Shown: in pieces, positions 4,996-5,185 of the stretch | How positions within the stretch are numbered: the stretch's first letter is position 1 | Layout of the letters: the number at the start of each line of letters is the position of its first letter | Origin: an archaeon | GTDB lineage: Archaea; Halobacteriota; Syntropharchaeia; Alkanophagales; Methanospirareceae | Length of the DNA stretch: 5,185 bases | NCBI GenBank assembly: GCA_030019325.1 | Contig: JASEFB010000106.1 | Coordinates: forward strand, 1 to 5,185 | Direction: 5' to 3' | The notes under the pieces: generated by a model | What the model saw: only the letters and a program-made list of their open reading frames with translations | What the model was told of the DNA's origin: nothing | The model's database searches: none | Made by a program: the position numbers and the translations under genes

Positions 4996-5185
4996 ATGGA
5001 TGGAATATATTTTCTCTTGCCCACGTTGCTTGTGATCTTTATCTCTTTTCTTGTAGTAAGAGCTGCTGCTATCGCCTTGATGATGACGGGGATGGATGAG
5101 AAGAGGGCGAGATTTCAGGCATTATCCGCATTTACAGGAACAGGATTTACAACAAGGGAGGCGGAAAGCGTGGTTAACCATCCTT
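4996..5185 (+). CDS. N-terminus of a membrane protein of the 'TrkA C-terminal domain' type (partial, runs off right edge)
   Basis: Translation of the open plus-strand frame gives 63 residues with no stop before the window ends. Residues 4 to about 30 are strongly hydrophobic (YFLLPTLLVIFISFLVV, then AAAIALMM), giving a likely membrane helix and the start of another. Then comes ARFQALSAFTGTGFTTREAE (39-58) and VVNHP. I know this ARFQ-SAF-G-GFTT-EAE-VV-HP pattern from prokaryotic membrane proteins annotated as TrkA C-terminal (RCK_C) domain proteins, which have N-terminal helices and a cytoplasmic ligand-binding domain. The RCK_C part would be downstream, so this label is by recall. The role is unproven; ion transport or its control is usually presumed. 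The ATG at 4996 has AAAGGA four bases upstream and a TATA box at 4948-4959. It is divergent from the PDO operon. Confidence 0.75.
   Translation, partial: MDGIYFLLPTLLVIFISFLVVRAAAIALMMTGMDEKRARFQALSAFTGTGFTTREAESVVNHP

Noticed and set aside
4890..5024. 45-residue N-terminal extension of the PDO reading frame
   Set aside because: It runs through the strong ribosome site, the TATA element and the start of the divergent gene. PDO homology begins at the ATG at 4889, and the extension shows no recognisable domain or convincing signal peptide.
1..5185. CRISPR array, insertion sequence, tRNA or rRNA gene, phage or defence genes
   Set aside because: I saw no regularly spaced repeats, terminal inverted repeats, transposase motifs or tRNA cloverleaf, and nearly all the sequence is explained by housekeeping and redox genes.

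Overview
The window looks like an ordinary chromosomal segment from an archaeon. Evidence: a PheRS alpha chain with the long tRNA-binding N-terminus of the archaeal/eukaryotic type, a TyrRS that lines up closely with the short archaeal TyrRS (HIGH and KMSSS motifs, about 330 residues), a Bud32 (KEOPS) kinase, a two-CxxC protein disulfide oxidoreductase (PDO), and AT-rich TATA-like boxes upstream of the genes. G+C is moderate and both clear Shine-Dalgarno sites and SD-poor starts occur. A euryarchaeal, possibly uncultured, source is my guess; the sequence alone does not name the species.

Layout: (1) 1-1122, minus strand, 5' three quarters of pheS, running off the left edge. (2) 1123-1295, divergent promoter region. 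(3) 1296-2291, plus strand, tyrS. (4) 2299-2892 (or to 2904), minus strand, stand-alone bud32, facing tyrS tail to tail with only 7 bases between stop codons. (5) 2893-2998, short divergent promoter region. (6) 2999-3196, plus strand, an unrecognised 65-residue protein with two CxxC knuckles, followed by a hairpin plus T-rich terminator. (7) 4889 down to 3274, minus strand, a two-gene operon: PDO, then a thioredoxin reductase whose GTG start overlaps the PDO stop by 4 bases. (8) 4890-4995, divergent promoter region. (9) 4996-5185, plus strand, the start of a membrane protein of the 'TrkA C-terminal domain' type, cut by the right edge.

Two themes emerge. The left half concerns tRNA: charging of tRNA-Phe and tRNA-Tyr, and Bud32, which helps make the t6A modification at tRNA position 37. 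The right half is a thiol-disulfide redox pair: an FAD reductase with an AhpF-like sequence passes electrons to a double-thioredoxin-fold PDO, in effect AhpF divided into two coupled genes. The reductase lacks the usual NADPH-phosphate-binding motif, so its electron donor is open. I see no mobile element, CRISPR array, rRNA, tRNA or broken gene. No intergenic stretch exceeds 173 bases. The least explained items are the 65-residue zinc-ribbon-like protein and the reductase's donor specificity.
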